In this document: positions 1-8,889 of the stretch, one piece after another
Layout: the number at the start of each line of letters is the position of its first letter
How positions within the stretch are numbered: the stretch's first letter is position 1
Assembly: GCF_002849595.1 (NCBI RefSeq)
Contig: NZ_NRQR01000002.1
Span: 62,001 to 126,000, forward strand
Direction: 5' to 3'
Source: Luteimonas rhizosphaerae
Lineage (GTDB): Bacteria > Pseudomonadota > Gammaproteobacteria > Xanthomonadales > Xanthomonadaceae
DNA length: 64,000 bases
Position numbers and translations under genes: made by a program
Notes under the pieces: generated by a model
What the model was told of the DNA's origin: nothing
The model's database searches: none
What the model saw: the letters and a program-made list of their open reading frames with translations, nothing else

Positions 1-1002
1 ATCCAGACCTGCGACAGCGCGCTGGAGCGGATGAGCGGCGACGACGCGCTCGGCCTGCCGCAGGCGCTGCAGGCGCTGCGCCACGACCTCGGGCGCATGC
101 GCGCCCACGAACCACGACTCGGCGATGTCGACGCGATGCTCGACGCCGCCGCGATCCAGCTCGACGAAGCCACGCTCCTGCTCGGCCAGGTTCGCGACGA
201 TCTCGACATCGATCCCGAACAACTGGAGCTGCTCGAACAGCGCCTGGCGCGGCTGCACGAACTGGCGCGAAAGCACCGCGTGACGCCCGAGGAACTGATC
301 GAGGTGCAGGCGCGGCTGTCGACCGAACTCGAGCAGCTCGACGGCGCCGGCGACCGGTTGAAGCGCCTCGACGGCGAGATCGCCGAGGCCGTCGCGCGCT
401 GGCGCGCGGCCGCGGACGTGCTGGGCAAGTCGCGTGCGAAGGCCGCCAAGGCGCTGTCGAGCGCGACCACCGGCCTGATCCACGAACTGGGCATGGGCGG
501 CGGCACGTTCGCGATCGCGATCGAACCGGTCGACGGCGACCGCCCGGATCCGCAGGGCGCCGAGCGCGTCGAATTCCTGGTGTCGGCGAACGCCGGGCAG
601 CCGCCGCGGCCGCTGCGCAAGGTCGCGTCGGGCGGCGAACTCTCGCGCATCTCGCTGGCGATCGAAGTCGCCGCCCTCGGCCACGATGCCGTGCCGACGA
701 TGGTGTTCGACGAAGTCGATTCGGGCATCGGCGGCGCGGTCGCCGACATCGTCGGCCGCAAGTTGCGCGCGCTCGGCGAGAACCGCCAGGTGCTGTGCGT
801 GACCCACCTGCCGCAGGTCGCGTCCAAGGGCCACACGCATTACCGCGTGCACAAGTCGACAGCCGACGGCGCCACCGAGAGCCGCGTCTCGCGCCTCGAC
901 ACCGGCGAGCGCACCGAGGAACTGGCGCGGATGCTGGGTGGCGTGGACGTCAGCAAGGAAGCACGCGCGGCGGCGCGCAAGCTGCTGCAGGACGTGGTCT
1001 GA
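1..1002 (+). CDS. recN: DNA repair protein RecN, 3' part (5' end outside window)
   Basis: This is the C-terminal part of RecN, an SMC-like ATPase that acts at DNA double-strand breaks in recombinational repair. The reading frame is open from base 1, so the start lies to the left. Visible are a coiled-coil-rich stretch, the ABC signature SGGELSR, the Walker B/D-loop VFDEVDSGIGG, and a closing histidine-loop segment VLCVTHLPQVA. These are in the order expected of the RecN C-terminal lobe. The gene ends just before the convergent fur gene. The family assignment is secure; the N-terminal Walker A cannot be seen. Confidence 0.95.
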   Translation: MQTCDSALERMSGDDALGLPQALQALRHDLGRMRAHEPRLGDVDAMLDAAAIQLDEATLLLGQVRDDLDIDPEQLELLEQRLARLHELARKHRVTPEELIEVQARLSTELEQLDGAGDRLKRLDGEIAEAVARWRAAADVLGKSRAKAAKALSSATTGLIHELGMGGGTFAIAIEPVDGDRPDPQGAERVEFLVSANAGQPPRPLRKVASGGELSRISLAIEVAALGHDAVPTMVFDEVDSGIGGAVADIVGRKLRALGENRQVLCVTHLPQVASKGHTHYRVHKSTADGATESRVSRLDTGERTEELARMLGGVDVSKEARAAARKLLQDVV

Positions 1003-1116
1003 GGGCAACGCGTCGTCGGCACGCCGCGCGCCGGTCAGCCGGTCGGCGGTGCGGTGCGGACCAAATGACGCGCCGGCTTCGTCGTCGCTGGCGCGCTTCG
1101 CGCCGCGCGTGGTGCG

Positions 1117-1521
1117 TCAGCGCTTCTTGCGGACGTACAGCACCAGCGAATGTTCCTCGAGGATGTAGCCGTACTGCTCGGCGATCTCGGCCTGCAGCTT
1201 CTCGATCTCGACGCTTTCGAATTCGATGATCTTGCCGGTGTCGACGTCGACCATATGGTCGTGGTGGCCGCCGCGGTCGAGTTCGTAGACCGCGTGTCCG
1301 CCTTCGAAGTTGTGCTTGAGCACGAGGCCCGCGGCTTCGAACTGGGTCAGCACCCGGTACACCGTCGCCAGGCCGATCTCGTCGCCCTGCTCCAGCAATT
1401 GCCGGTAGATGTCTTCGGCGGTCATGTGCTGGCGCGGCGTGCGGTGTTCGAGCAACTGCAGGATCCGCATGCGCGGATGCGTCACTTTCAGTCCGGCTTT
1501 GCGCAGGTCGAGCGATTCCAT
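1117..1521 (-). CDS. fur: Ferric uptake regulator Fur
   Basis: Fur is an iron-responsive DNA-binding repressor. This copy has 134 residues. The winged-helix part contains GLKVTHPRMRIL and the recognition-helix region GLATVYRVL, followed by the metal-site segment HHDHMVD. There is no cysteine anywhere in the protein, so the CxxC structural zinc site of E. coli Fur is absent, as in Pseudomonas-type Fur. I chose the internal ATG giving MESLDLRKAGLKV because TTGGAG sits about 7 bases upstream and family N-termini begin there; an upstream in-frame ATG at 1554 would add 11 residues. It is divergent from bamE, an arrangement usual in this bacterial group. Confidence 0.93.
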   Translation of the reverse strand: MESLDLRKAGLKVTHPRMRILQLLEHRTPRQHMTAEDIYRQLLEQGDEIGLATVYRVLTQFEAAGLVLKHNFEGGHAVYELDRGGHHDHMVDVDTGKIIEFESVEIEKLQAEIAEQYGYILEEHSLVLYVRKKR

Positions 1522-1652
1522 CGAGGGCTCCAAGACGACAGGCTGGCTGTTCACAGATGGTTTAGCGCCAACGGTGCGAATCGCGGTTGCGGCGTGGTGC
1601 AGAGTGTATCATCGGCCCGGTCTCCGCAGCCCCCGGCCCGCCGCATTCCGCC

Positions 1653-2025
1653 ATGCAGAAAGTCATTCTCGTCACCGTGCTCGCCCTCGCCACGACAGGT
1701 TGCGGCCTGCTCTACAAGCAGCCGATCTACCAGGGCAATCTGATCGATGCATCGGCGGTCGAACAACTGCAGGCCGGCATGGGCAAGGCGCAGGTCGAAG
1801 CGTTGCTGGGCACGCCGTCGATCACCGACCCCTTCCACCAGCAGCGTTGGGACTACACCAGCACGCAGCGCGTGGACCGCCGTGGCCGCACCGAGAACCG
1901 TGTTCTTCGAGAACGACGCGGTGGCGCGCTGGGAAGGCGAGTATTTCCCGAAGCGGGACGAAGAGCTGGCCGCGGAAATGCGCAAGTTCGGCAACCTGCC
2001 CAAGGAACGCGGCGCGCGCCGCTGA
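1653..2025 (+). pseudogene. bamE: Outer membrane assembly lipoprotein BamE, frameshifted
   Basis: BamE (OmlA/SmpA) is a small lipoprotein of the BAM complex, which inserts beta-barrel proteins into the outer membrane. The first frame gives a signal peptide with lipobox TGC, then GLLYKQPIYQGNLI and the SmpA core LLGTPSITDPFHQQRWDYTSTQRVDRRGRTE. At about base 1896 the frame breaks: the rest, TVFFENDAVARWEGEYF, continues in the +1 frame to a stop at 2025. The total of 373 bases fits a loss of two bases or a gain of one. An original GAG-ATC-ACC reduced to GAG-A-ACC would explain it exactly. As read, the product loses its C-terminal third. A sequencing indel is an equally good explanation. Confidence 0.85.
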
Positions 2026-2066
2026 GCCTCGCCGGAGTCAGCGTTACCCCGTCGCGCCCTGCTCCG

Positions 2067-2342
2067 TCAGGGCGCGTCGCGTTTGAGGGCCCGGCGGCGC
2101 CGCGCGTCCTTGGGATCGACCTGCAGGCCGCGCAGCAGCTCCAGCCGGTCGCCGTCACCCAGCACGGTCGTCGCGGTCGCCCGGATCCCGAACACGGCGT
2201 AGCCGACGACGCCCGCATCGTCCAGCGGCCCGCCACGGGCACGCCACGCGGCGAGCGCCTCCGCCACCGTCGCACCGTCCGCCAGCGTCAGCGGTTCGCA
2301 GATGGACCGGTCGGGCCAGGCGAGCACGACGTCGACGCGCAT
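2067..2342 (-). CDS. rnfH: RnfH family ubiquitin-like protein
   Basis: A 91-residue protein of the RnfH (RatB, UPF0125) family with a beta-grasp, ubiquitin-like fold and no well-settled biochemical role. The sequence shows the typical opening VVLAWPDRSICEPLTL, the central YAVFGIRA, and an end like GDRLELLRGLQVDPKDARRRRA. It begins 7 bases after the ratA stop on the same strand, so the two are surely co-transcribed. The ratA-rnfH pair opposite smpB is a conserved gammaproteobacterial arrangement. The family is clear; function is not. Confidence 0.88.
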   Translation of the reverse strand: MRVDVVLAWPDRSICEPLTLADGATVAEALAAWRARGGPLDDAGVVGYAVFGIRATATTVLGDGDRLELLRGLQVDPKDARRRRALKRDAP

Positions 2343-2349
2343 GGCCGCG

Positions 2350-2781
2350 TCAGGCCGGTTCGCGCTCGGCGACGCGCACGAAATCGTCGACCATGCGATC
2401 GGCCAGCCCGTGGAAGCCCAGCGTCAACGCCGGCAACATCAGGCGGGATTTCGGCTCGAACTCGAGCACCAGCGTGACCTTGCAGGCGTCCTCGCCGATC
2501 CGCTCGAAGGTCCAGCGCCCGTGCAGCGACTTGAACGGCCCTTCCTGCAGTTGCATGTCGATCGCGTCGGGCGGCGTCAGGGTATTGCGGGTCGTGAACC
2601 AGGTCCGCAGCGCACCGAGCCCCACGTCGAGCCGCGCCACCAGGCTGGTCGCATCCCGCGCCTGCACGTCGACGGCGTCGCACCAGGCGAACCGGCGCGG
2701 ATAGGCGTCGACGTCGTTGACCAGCGCGAACATGCGCTCCGGGACTTGCCCGACCAGGGCGCTACGTTCGATTCTGGGCAT
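2350..2781 (-). CDS. ratA: RatA / Coq10-like START-domain protein
   Basis: A 143-residue protein of the polyketide cyclase/START superfamily. Members have been described both as the RatA toxin, which blocks 70S ribosome assembly, and as Coq10-like ubiquinone-binding proteins. Visible hallmarks are the opening [27 protein letters not shown], then [22 protein letters not shown], and the last helix [18 protein letters not shown]. The start is set at MPRIERS because the residues upstream are unlike the family. It faces smpB head to head with 38 bases between the starts. Which of the two described roles applies cannot be told from sequence. Confidence 0.87.
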   Translation of the reverse strand: MPRIERSALVGQVPERMFALVNDVDAYPRRFAWCDAVDVQARDATSLVARLDVGLGALRTWFTTRNTLTPPDAIDMQLQEGPFKSLHGRWTFERIGEDACKVTLVLEFEPKSRLMLPALTLGFHGLADRMVDDFVRVAEREPA

Positions 2782-2819
2782 GGCTCGCTTGGCAGACCTG
2801 CTTCGGGGACAATGGGGGG

Positions 2820-3314
2820 ATGAGCAAGAAGAGCGGCAAGGATAAGGCAAACAGCAGCGGCACCATCGCGCTGAACAAGCGCGCGCGCTACGAATACCAC
2901 CTCGAGGACCGCTATGAAGCCGGTCTCTCGCTGCAGGGCTGGGAAATCAAGGCGATCCGCGCAGGCCGCGCCAACATCGGCGAGAGCTACGCGGTCATCC
3001 GCAATGGCGAGCTGTTCCTGTTCGGCGCGCAGATCACGCCGCTGATCCAGGCGTCGACGCACGTCATCGCCGATGCACTCCGCACGCGCAAGCTGCTGCT
3101 GCACCGCGCCGAGATCGACACGCTCGTCGGACGCGTGCAACGCGACGGCTATACCGTGGTGCCGACGGCGCTGTACTGGAAAGGCAACAAGATCAAGGCC
3201 GAGATCGCGCTGGCGAAGGGCAAGCAGAACCACGACAAGCGCGACACCGAACGGGATCGCGACTGGGCGCGCGACAAGCAGCGGGTGATGCGGCGTCACA
3301 ACAAGGACGCCTGA
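2820..3314 (+). CDS. smpB: SsrA-binding protein SmpB
   Basis: SmpB binds the tRNA-like domain of tmRNA and brings it to stalled ribosomes for trans-translation. The 164-residue protein carries the conserved core [36 protein letters not shown], the middle segment [18 protein letters not shown], and the basic C-terminal tail with [12 protein letters not shown] that reaches the decoding centre. The start ATG follows a G-run. Its RNA partner ssrA lies about 2.5 kb downstream in this window, separated only by a histidine kinase gene on the other strand. Confidence 0.97.
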   Translation: MSKKSGKDKANSSGTIALNKRARYEYHLEDRYEAGLSLQGWEIKAIRAGRANIGESYAVIRNGELFLFGAQITPLIQASTHVIADALRTRKLLLHRAEIDTLVGRVQRDGYTVVPTALYWKGNKIKAEIALAKGKQNHDKRDTERDRDWARDKQRVMRRHNKDA

Positions 3315-3407
3315 GGCGAAGGCGCGCGTCGCGGACGGTCACGCCGCGCTGGCGATTGCAGGCTCGTCCCTCGTTCGCCTACCGCGTTCTCCGCGACGGC
3401 CGTCGTC

Positions 3408-5630
3408 TCAACGGCGCTCGCCACCGAGGCTGAACCGGAACGTCGCACCGCCATCAGGCGTGCCGTCGGCGCTGATCGTGCCGCCATGACGCTCGACGAT
3501 GCGCTTGACAGACGCCAGCCCGACGCCATGCCCCTTGTATTCGTCTTCGCGATGCAGGCGCTGGAAGGGCCGGAACAGCTTGCCCGCGTAGTCGACGTTG
3601 AAGCCGGCACCGTTGTCGCGCACGACGAACACGGGTCCGCCGTCGGCGCCGAGTTCGCAGCCCAGCTCGATGCGCGCCTGCGGCGTCGAGGACGTGAACT
3701 TCCACGCGTTGCCGAGCAGGTTCTGCAGCAGGTTGCGGATCAGCGCGGGATCGCCGTCGGCCGTCAGGCCGTCGGCAACGCGCACGTCGACCTCGCGCCC
3801 GGGCTCCTGCTGCCGCAGCTCCTGCACGACCTCCCACGCCAGCCGGCTGAGGTCGAGCGGCACGCGGCGGAATTCGCCGCGGGTGATCCGCGACATGGTC
3901 AGCAGCGCCTCGATCAGCGTGTCCATGCGGTTGGCGGCATTGCGCACGCGCGACAGATAGTCGCGGCCCTGCGCGTCGATCCGGTCTTCGTAGCGTTCCG
4001 ACAGGATCCGGCCGAACCCTTCGATGCTGCGCAGCGGCGCGCGCAGGTCGTGGGACACGATGTAGGCGAAGGACTCGAGTTCGTGGTTGGCCTGGGTGAG
4101 TTCGTGCGTGCGCTGTTCGACGCGCGTTTCCAGCGTGCGGTTGAGCGCATGCACCTGCGCTTCGGCGCGCACGCGCTCGGTGACGTCGTCGACCTGCACC
4201 AGCCGCACGACATCGCTGCGCGTATCGCCGGGCAGCAGCGTCGATGCGAGATGGACTTCGCGCACGTCGCCGTCCTGCCGTCGCAGCTGGCGCGTCGTGC
4301 GGTGGACGCCTTCGCGCAGGGCCTGCTGCTCGCGCGTGCGGGTCAGCGCGTCGTGGCCGTCGACGAGGTACCCGTGGAACAGCGTCCCGATCAGCGCCCC
4401 CTGGCTGACACCGGCGATGTCGGCCATGGCCGGGTTGGTCTCGACGATCGCGCCGTTGCGGTCGAGCAGCACCATGCCGATCGCCGAATACTGCATCGCG
4501 TTGCGGAAGCGCAGTTCGCTGCGGCGGTAGGACTCGCTGAGCCGGTGCGCCAGGGTCTCCGCGCGCGACTGGGTATGCGCGAGGGTCCACACCACCGCGA
4601 ACAGCAGCAGTGACGCGATCACGCCCGCGACGAGCGTGGCCTGCAGATCGCGCAGGCCACCCGAGGTCGGCGCCGCGAGCTGCTGGAACTCGTACCGCCA
4701 GGTGCGGCCGTACAGCGACTGGGTCACGACATGCACCGGACGCGTGCGCGGATCGTCCGGATGCGCTTCGGCGTCGAGATACCGCGCCGACGCCAGCACC
4801 GGCACCTCGACCCCGCCCGACGCGACGTCGACGACGCGGAACGCGAGATCGGCGCGGACCGGGATCGCCGAGTCGTCGATGAACGCCTCGCTGCGGAACG
4901 GCGCGTAGACCCAGCCGTAGAGCGCGTCGTGGCGCCCGGCGATCGACTGCGGCAGCCGCGCATCGCGATACACCGGCGCGTACATCACCACGCCCGCATC
5001 GCCCGGCTGGCCGAAACTGCGCAGGCGCAGCGGCGCGCTCAGCCGCACCTCGCCACTGTCGCGCGCGCCGTCCATCGCCGCGCGGCGGACCGGATCGCTG
5101 TAGGTATCGAAGCCGAGCGCCATCCGGCTCGATTCGCTTTCCGGTTCGAAGTACACGATGGTGCCGTAGCGCGGCCGCACCCCGCGCGGCGCGACGGTGA
5201 ACAGCGCGCCGCTCTCTTCGCGCATGCGCAACTGCATCGCCATCAACTGCTGCGGATCGACATAGGCGATGAAACCCAGGCCCAGCAGGCCCGGCAGCCG
5301 ACGCGTGATGTCGAGCCCCTCCACGTAGCCGCGCCATTGCCGTGCGACCTGGGTATCGACGGCGGCCGCATGCAGGGCCACCCCACCGCGCAGGCTCAGC
5401 TCGTACTGCAGCAGGCGTTGCCGGACCTCTTCGGCGATCTGGTCGGCATCGGCGATCAGCGTCGCCTCGGCAAGCTGACGCTCGCGCTCGCCGGCGTTGC
5501 GCGCGTACAGGCCCACCATCAGCAACGAACCGATCAGCACCAGCCACGCGAGCACGTGGCCACGCCGAAGCCGCCCGACGAACGGGCCCCGACGTTTCGG
5601 CGCGAGATCTGCAGCGGCGGCATCCGGCAT
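3408..5630 (-). CDS. CHASE-PAS sensor histidine kinase (orphan)
   Basis: A membrane hybrid of sensing and kinase parts, about 740 residues. An N-terminal membrane helix (VLAWLVLIGSLLMVGLY) is followed by a periplasmic CHASE-type domain (RYGTIVYFEPESESSR, LGFDTYSDPVRRAAM). A second helix (LVAGVIASLLLFAVVWTL) precedes a PAS domain (NAMQYSAIGMVLLDRNGAIVETN), then HisKA with the phospho-acceptor in SHDLRAPLRS and a HATPase with NLLGNAWKF, DNGAGF and GHGVGL. No response regulator lies next to it, so its partner is unknown. The start is uncertain: a GTG at 5696 would add 22 proline/glycine-rich residues unlike a natural N-terminus, so I prefer the ATG at 5630. CHASE domains commonly sense small extracellular ligands; the ligand here cannot be inferred. 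Confidence 0.87.
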   Translation of the reverse strand: MPDAAAADLAPKRRGPFVGRLRRGHVLAWLVLIGSLLMVGLYARNAGERERQLAEATLIADADQIAEEVRQRLLQYELSLRGGVALHAAAVDTQVARQWRGYVEGLDITRRLPGLLGLGFIAYVDPQQLMAMQLRMREESGALFTVAPRGVRPRYGTIVYFEPESESSRMALGFDTYSDPVRRAAMDGARDSGEVRLSAPLRLRSFGQPGDAGVVMYAPVYRDARLPQSIAGRHDALYGWVYAPFRSEAFIDDSAIPVRADLAFRVVDVASGGVEVPVLASARYLDAEAHPDDPRTRPVHVVTQSLYGRTWRYEFQQLAAPTSGGLRDLQATLVAGVIASLLLFAVVWTLAHTQSRAETLAHRLSESYRRSELRFRNAMQYSAIGMVLLDRNGAIVETNPAMADIAGVSQGALIGTLFHGYLVDGHDALTRTREQQALREGVHRTTRQLRRQDGDVREVHLASTLLPGDTRSDVVRLVQVDDVTERVRAEAQVHALNRTLETRVEQRTHELTQANHELESFAYIVSHDLRAPLRSIEGFGRILSERYEDRIDAQGRDYLSRVRNAANRMDTLIEALLTMSRITRGEFRRVPLDLSRLAWEVVQELRQQEPGREVDVRVADGLTADGDPALIRNLLQNLLGNAWKFTSSTPQARIELGCELGADGGPVFVVRDNGAGFNVDYAGKLFRPFQRLHREDEYKGHGVGLASVKRIVERHGGTISADGTPDGGATFRFSLGGERR

Positions 5631-5713
5631 CGCGACAGGATAAACGACCGCGCCTCCGCCCTCCCCTGGCCCCGGACAGCTGAATCCGCGGATCACCGCG
5701 TGCCGGTTCCACC

Positions 5714-5741
5714 TTGCGGCGTCGCGTCGCGTCCCTATACT
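5714..5741 (+). promoter_or_regulatory. Likely sigma-70 promoter of ssrA
   Basis: TTGCGG at 5714-5719 and TATACT at 5736-5741 are separated by 16 bases. A start near 5748 would give a tmRNA precursor with about 25 extra 5' bases, which fits RNase P maturation. It lies just upstream of the histidine kinase start on the other strand. Confidence 0.6.
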
Positions 5742-5772
5742 GCAAGGGTCAGCGCGATATCGACTGATTCCC

Positions 5773-6126
5773 GGGGGTGCACTGGCTTCGACGGGGGTTG
5801 CGAAATTGCCTGGTGCATGCCGAGGGGGCGACTTTCCTCGTTAATCCAGTAGCAAACTTTTAGTTGCCAACGACGACAACTACGCTCTCGCCGCTTAAGG
5901 CGTAAGCCCCGAACCTACTTGTGCCCGTGCTCGTAGATGTAGGGTCATTATCACGGAACCGGCTGTGATGGCTGCCTGTCAGTCACGGCTTAACCAAAGC
6001 AGGCTGGTCCTGGGGTGCGCTTTGCACACCGTGCTGCCACAGGACGAGATCCAACGGTGAGCTAAGCATGTAGTACCGGGGATGGAGTTCCTTCGGACGC
6101 GGGTTCGATTCCCGCCACCTCCACCA
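5773..6126 (+). ncRNA. ssrA: Transfer-messenger RNA (tmRNA), one-piece
   Basis: tmRNA rescues stalled ribosomes by adding a degradation tag. The 5' end starts GGGGGTGCACTGGCTTCGAC and the 3' end is GGTTCGATTCCCGCCACCT then CCACCA; GGGGGTG at 5773-5779 pairs with CACCTCC at 6116-6122 to make the acceptor stem. The tag reading frame runs 5866-5898 and encodes A-NDDNYALAA followed by TAA, the standard proteobacterial form. The CCA is encoded. A strong terminator follows at 6154. Its partner SmpB is encoded nearby. Confidence 0.97.
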
Positions 6127-6153
6127 TCCAAGGATCCGCAAGGATCGCGACAG

Positions 6154-6185
6154 GGCCGGACATCCGCGAGGATGGCCGGCCTTTT
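6154..6185 (+). terminator. Rho-independent terminator after ssrA
   Basis: GGCCGG-A-CATCC at 6154-6165 pairs with GGATG-G-CCGGCC at 6170-6181 around a GCGA loop, with one A/G mismatch, and is followed by TTTT. It sits 28 bases after the tmRNA 3' end. Confidence 0.85.
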
Positions 6186-6228
6186 CGTTTGCGGTGCGGT
6201 GCGTGGTTCACGCTCGCGATCCGTGGAC

Positions 6229-7818
6229 TCAGTCGCCGAGGCTGTCCTGGTCTTCCTGCAGCTCCGGCTTCCACGGCACGTCCGGCGGTGGCCGGCCGTC
6301 GGTCTCGACGTCCTGCATGTTGGGATCGGTGATCCCGCAGCCGCCGCCGAACATGAGCAGCGCCACGTTGCACTGCACCGACTTGCTGGTGCCCGGGATC
6401 GGGATCAAGACCGTCTTGATGCTCTTGCGCACCCACTCTTCGAGCAGCGTCTCGCTCGGCACCCAGAAGCGATCCAGGCTGGTCGGCTCGTAATCGGTCG
6501 GCGGCCGCTTGAGCCAGGTGCCCATGCGGTCGATCTTCTCGAAATCCTCGGTGATCGTGCCCGGCGGCAGACCGCCGCCGACCCGTCCACCGCCCGCGAG
6601 GCGCGGGCGCCCGTCCGCATCGAACAGGCCCGAGGGGCTGCCGGGCTGGCCACCTGCGCGCGTCTGCGACGCGTCGCCCCAGTCGTCGCCGGCGCGGGGC
6701 GACGGCACACCACCCGGCGGCGCTGCCGGACGACTGCCCTGTCCGGCCTCGGGCTGCCGCGGTTGCGTGCCCGTGCTGCTGGCCACCCGCGCAGGCGCGG
6801 ACGACGACGCCGGTGCCGGTGGTGCCTGCGAGGGCGCGGCGGCGGGCGCAGGCGCAGGCGGCGTGCGAAGGGGAATGTCGCGCGACGTGACCGCCACTTC
6901 GGGTGACGGCGTGGGCGTTGGGGGCGCCTGCAGCGTCGGCACTTCGACCGGACGCCGGGCGACTTCGGCCGCACGTTCGATGACGATCGCGCGTTCGCGC
7001 ACCGCCACCTGCATCTCGGGAGTGGGGAGCGCAGCCTCGGTGGGCCGCACCGACGGGCGCGGCGCGGTGATCTCGACCGCCTGCATCGCCGGTGCGGGGA
7101 TCTCGCGCTCCCGCACCGACACGGTCGGCGGAGCCGACAGCGGACGCGGCGGCGGCAGCTGGAAGTCGATGTCCGGGCGCGCGGTTTCGGTGACCGCGAG
7201 GGGCTGCGCGGCCACCGTGTCCTCGGGCGTGGACGGCATCACGGGGGCCGGCACCGGGTCGGTGGCGGTCGCGACCGGCGGCGCCGGCTGCGATTCGGCG
7301 GGTGCGGCGACTGGCCTTGCCGGCGTCGGGACGTCGACCACCGTCTCGGGCGCGCCTCCGCCCGTGTCCTCGGGCATGCCTTGGCCGATGAAGGTCGCCT
7401 CGATGACGACTTCGTCGCCGCGCCGCGACGGCTCGGCCACGTCGAGGAAGCGCGCCTGCATGAAGAAGAACAGCAGCAGGATCCAGGCCAGCTGGATCAG
7501 CAGCGTCGCCGACAGCGACACGATGCGCAGGCCGCGCTCATCCGGGGGATCGGGCTGCCACAGCGGATACGCCAGGCTGAGCAGGGCCGCGACGCGATTC
7601 GGCGGGATCTGCGGCGTCGGCCTGGGCGGCGGCGCGCGCGCCGCGAGGATGGCGACGATCGCGTCCGCCGCGGCGCCGGTCACCGCGCCGGCGCGGGCCT
7701 GCAATGATGCGAACCAGCTCGACCAGCCTGCAGGGAACCCGTCGGACGCGGCCTCCGGCCGGATCGAGCGACGGCGCCGGCGGCGCAACACCTCGATCAG
7801 ATCTGCGGCGGAGAACAT
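6229..7818 (-). CDS. Transmembrane repetitive protein, TonB-like architecture
   Basis: A 529-residue protein of the kind annotated in Xanthomonads as transmembrane repetitive protein. The N-terminal 90 residues are basic and cytoplasmic, one membrane helix follows (IVSLSATLLIQLAWILLLFFFMQA, about residues 100-125), then a 270-residue Pro/Ala-rich linker with repeated P-x-P and A-P-A units. The C-terminal about 120 residues are compact and conserved-looking (ITEDFEKIDRMGTWLKRPPTDYEPTSLDRFWVPSETLLEEWVRKSIKTVLIPIPG), with a C-x(n)-GGGCG pair. The single anchor plus long Pro linker resembles TonB/TolA proteins that cross the periplasm, but no typical TonB C-domain is seen. Function is unknown. 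Confidence 0.75.
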   Translation of the reverse strand: MFSAADLIEVLRRRRRRSIRPEAASDGFPAGWSSWFASLQARAGAVTGAAADAIVAILAARAPPPRPTPQIPPNRVAALLSLAYPLWQPDPPDERGLRIVSLSATLLIQLAWILLLFFFMQARFLDVAEPSRRGDEVVIEATFIGQGMPEDTGGGAPETVVDVPTPARPVAAPAESQPAPPVATATDPVPAPVMPSTPEDTVAAQPLAVTETARPDIDFQLPPPRPLSAPPTVSVREREIPAPAMQAVEITAPRPSVRPTEAALPTPEMQVAVRERAIVIERAAEVARRPVEVPTLQAPPTPTPSPEVAVTSRDIPLRTPPAPAPAAAPSQAPPAPASSSAPARVASSTGTQPRQPEAGQGSRPAAPPGGVPSPRAGDDWGDASQTRAGGQPGSPSGLFDADGRPRLAGGGRVGGGLPPGTITEDFEKIDRMGTWLKRPPTDYEPTSLDRFWVPSETLLEEWVRKSIKTVLIPIPGTSKSVQCNVALLMFGGGCGITDPNMQDVETDGRPPPDVPWKPELQEDQDSLGD

Positions 7819-7845
7819 CCGACGGGGCGTCCGGATCCGGGTCGG

Positions 7846-8439
7846 TCAGGCCGCGTCGCGCGGCATGTAGGGCGCATCACCGGTGTCGTGGTCGGTCGCA
7901 TCGCGGACCGCCGTGACGCCGGGCGCCTTCTCCATCAGGGTCTTCTCGATGCCCTGCTTCAGGGTGACGTCGACCAGGCCGCAGCCATGACAGCCGCCAC
8001 CGAAGCGCAGCACGACGACGCCTTCGGCGGTCACCTCCTGCACGGTGACGTGGCCGCGGTGCTGGGCCAGTTGCGGATTGACCTCGTACTCGACGACCCA
8101 GCGCACGCGCTCGACCAGCGAAGCGGCCTCGGGCGGCGTCTCGCCCTTGATCTTGGGCGCGCGGATCTGCAGCTGGCCACCGGTGGCGCGGGTATCGTAA
8201 TCGATCTCGGCGCCATCGAGGTACGGCACGCTGACCGCGTCGAGCCACAGCGTGAAACCGTCGCAGTCGATCGCCCATTCGTCGCCCTGCAGCTCGGCAG
8301 GTTCGGCGAATTCCAGGCGCACATCGGCGCGGGACGTCCCGGCGTGCACCGCCGAGAGCCGGACACCGAGGCCCGGCAGGCTTTCGCGCTCGATCAACTT
8401 GCGGAAATGGGTCTGCGCGTTGTCGGAGATATTGATCAT
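7846..8439 (-). CDS. nfuA: Fe-S biogenesis protein NfuA
   Basis: NfuA is a carrier that holds and delivers [4Fe-4S] clusters. The 197-residue protein has the standard two-part build: an N-terminal degenerate A-type carrier domain ([16 protein letters not shown]) and a C-terminal Nfu domain with [20 protein letters not shown], whose C150 and C153 are the cluster ligands. The family end ETLM..PGV is present as [13 protein letters not shown]. It lies 27 bases downstream of the repetitive membrane protein on the same strand. Identification is firm. Confidence 0.95.
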   Translation of the reverse strand: MINISDNAQTHFRKLIERESLPGLGVRLSAVHAGTSRADVRLEFAEPAELQGDEWAIDCDGFTLWLDAVSVPYLDGAEIDYDTRATGGQLQIRAPKIKGETPPEAASLVERVRWVVEYEVNPQLAQHRGHVTVQEVTAEGVVVLRFGGGCHGCGLVDVTLKQGIEKTLMEKAPGVTAVRDATDHDTGDAPYMPRDAA

Positions 8440-8528
8440 GTTGCGTATTCTAGCGGTCCCGTGTCGCCACGATCGCGGTCCGCCGACTCCCGCATGAACG
8501 GGGGCGCCGGATCCCCAAGGACGCTGCC

Positions 8529-8870
8529 ATGACCGATCTGATTCCCCTCGCCCAGGCCCATTGCATTCCGCGCCGCGGCGACGACCATCGCCTGCCGGAC
8601 GCCCGCATCCGCGAGCTGCTGCCCGAAGTGCCGGACTGGAGCCTGGCCGAGGACGGCCGCGCCTTGACCCGGACCTTCCGCTTCGACGATTACCACCGCA
8701 CGATGGCCTTCGTGAATGCGCTGGCCTACATCGCGCATCGCGAAGACCACCACCCCGACCTCGGCGTGCATTACGACCGCGCCGTCGTGCGCTACTCGAC
8801 CCACGATGTCGGCGGACTGAGCGAGAACGACTTCATCTGCGCGGCTCGGGCCGACCAGCTGCTGGCCTGA
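8529..8870 (+). CDS. phhB: 4a-hydroxytetrahydrobiopterin dehydratase (PCD/DCoH)
   Basis: This enzyme dehydrates 4a-hydroxytetrahydrobiopterin and so regenerates the pterin cofactor of phenylalanine hydroxylase. The 113-residue protein carries the family fingerprint [20 protein letters not shown] followed by [11 protein letters not shown], with the paired active-site histidines. No phenylalanine hydroxylase gene is in view. The start follows GACGCTGCC and is divergent from nfuA. In some bacteria the family serves other pterin or molybdopterin roles, so the exact in vivo substrate is inferred. Confidence 0.92.
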   Translation: MTDLIPLAQAHCIPRRGDDHRLPDARIRELLPEVPDWSLAEDGRALTRTFRFDDYHRTMAFVNALAYIAHREDHHPDLGVHYDRAVVRYSTHDVGGLSENDFICAARADQLLA

Positions 8871-8889
8871 CCGCAGCGCGCCTCGCGCC

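Noticed and set aside
1587..1612. TTGCGG and TATCAT as a bamE promoter
   Set aside because: Spacing is only 14 bases, too short for a standard sigma-70 site; no better pair found.
3454..5745. 763-residue open frame overlapping the histidine kinase
   Set aside because: Arg/Ala-rich composition typical of an out-of-frame read; the kinase frame holds all known motifs.
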